From Planctomycetaceae bacterium (GTDB lineage Bacteria > Planctomycetota > Planctomycetia > Pirellulales > Pirellulaceae), in assembly GCA_005773145.1 (NCBI GenBank), contig SXHS01000207.1, positions 1 to 23,047 on the forward strand: a stretch of DNA of 23,047 bases, given 5' to 3'. This document shows positions 22,919-23,047 of the stretch, one piece after another (the first letter of the stretch is position 1; each line of letters begins with the position of its first letter). The notes below the pieces were generated by a model, which worked only from the letters and a program-made list of their open reading frames with translations, had not been told where the DNA came from and ran no database searches. Made by a program: the position numbers and the translations under genes.

Positions 22919-23032
22919 CTAGGGGTGGAGCACAGCGCAACCCGTGGTTGCAGATCCCATCCGCGCCCGACTTGCCCCAACGGCAACGCCGTGAAGGATT
23001 TTTACCGGTAAAATGTAGGGTTTTTCGGTCAT
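22919..23032 (-). CDS. 37-codon ORF with strong ribosome site
   Basis: Read leftward from the right edge, AGGAGG lies 7 bp before ATG 23032 and opens a frame of 37 codons (MTEKPYILPVKILHGV...) ending in TAG at 22921-22919. The ribosome site is the best in the window, which argues for real translation. The product matches nothing I know: it has no signal sequence, and the last third is Ala/Gly/Arg-rich. It could be a small protein, a leader peptide for the lipoprotein operon, or the start of a gene broken by a mutation. The promoter and anything upstream lie beyond the window. Confidence 0.35.
   Translation of the reverse strand: MTEKPYILPVKILHGVAVGASRARMGSATTGCAVLHP
23000..23013. promoter_or_regulatory. 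Perfect 14-bp palindrome TTTTACCGGTAAAA
   Basis: A perfect AT-flanked inverted repeat that lies inside codons 7-11 of the 37-codon ORF. Its symmetry is that of a dimeric regulator site; no regulator is identified. Confidence 0.3.
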
Positions 23033-23047
23033 AGACTCCTCCTGGGA

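Noticed and set aside
22707..22940. N-terminal extension of the CPFC lipoprotein to an in-frame start at 22940
   Set aside because: The lipoprotein signal sequence begins at 22706; an extension of 78 residues would bury it, and the candidate promoter lies inside the extension.

Overview
The window looks like a piece of a Planctomycetota chromosome, most likely the order Pirellulales; this is inferred from gene content. The markers are a DUF1549/PSCyt2 protein with a c-type haem motif at the left edge, a DUF1571 protein, a secreted PQQ-type beta-propeller with the DWPWWRG signature, a Hanks-type kinase with the planctomycete N-terminal WQADNLL region, a small secreted Tyr/Pro/Thr-rich protein, and loosely packed genes with few operons. 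The DNA is GC-rich. There is no phage, transposase, CRISPR array or antibiotic-type cluster.

Layout, left to right. 1-810 (-): start of a DUF1549 protein that leaves the window. 811-1353: spacer with a perfect palindrome and two strong hairpins. 1354-1842 (+): Bcp peroxiredoxin, convergent with a TPP-dependent acetolactate synthase-like enzyme (1948-3570, -). Divergent from that enzyme is a likely operon of a DegT/DnrJ/EryC1-type aminotransferase and an aldo/keto reductase (3838-5969, +), then a PQQ beta-propeller protein (6071-7417, +). Next come a membrane-anchored planctomycete protein, rpsI and rplM, all on the minus strand (7472-9821). On the plus strand follow a transhydrogenase alpha subunit without its partners (10241-11401), a GAF protein with a degenerate SpoIIE/PPM-type phosphatase domain (11671-13326), and tRNA-Leu(GAG). 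On the minus strand follow biosynthetic arginine decarboxylase speA and a membrane Ser/Thr kinase (13620-17334). On the plus strand follow ferrochelatase hemH with likely [2Fe-2S] ligands, a possible small Cys4 protein, the DUF1571 protein and the Tyr-rich secreted protein (17648-20624). The right end is minus-strand: an HNH endonuclease, a two-gene operon of putative metal-handling lipoproteins, and a 37-codon ORF with a very strong Shine-Dalgarno.

Most genes are housekeeping (translation, haem, polyamine, redox). The least explained parts are: (i) the lipoprotein pair, one with a His-rich linker plus a His-x3-His-x3-His helix and the other with a CPFC motif; (ii) the GAF/pseudo-phosphatase; (iii) the divergent TPP enzyme / aminotransferase / aldo-keto reductase group; and (iv) two repeat patterns in the spacers. 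One pattern is a dispersed palindromic TGGCAYAGGC element at gene ends. The other is a series of two-copy tandem duplications with units of 13-16 bp in nearly every longer spacer. All assignments rest on reading motifs by eye; no database search was possible.
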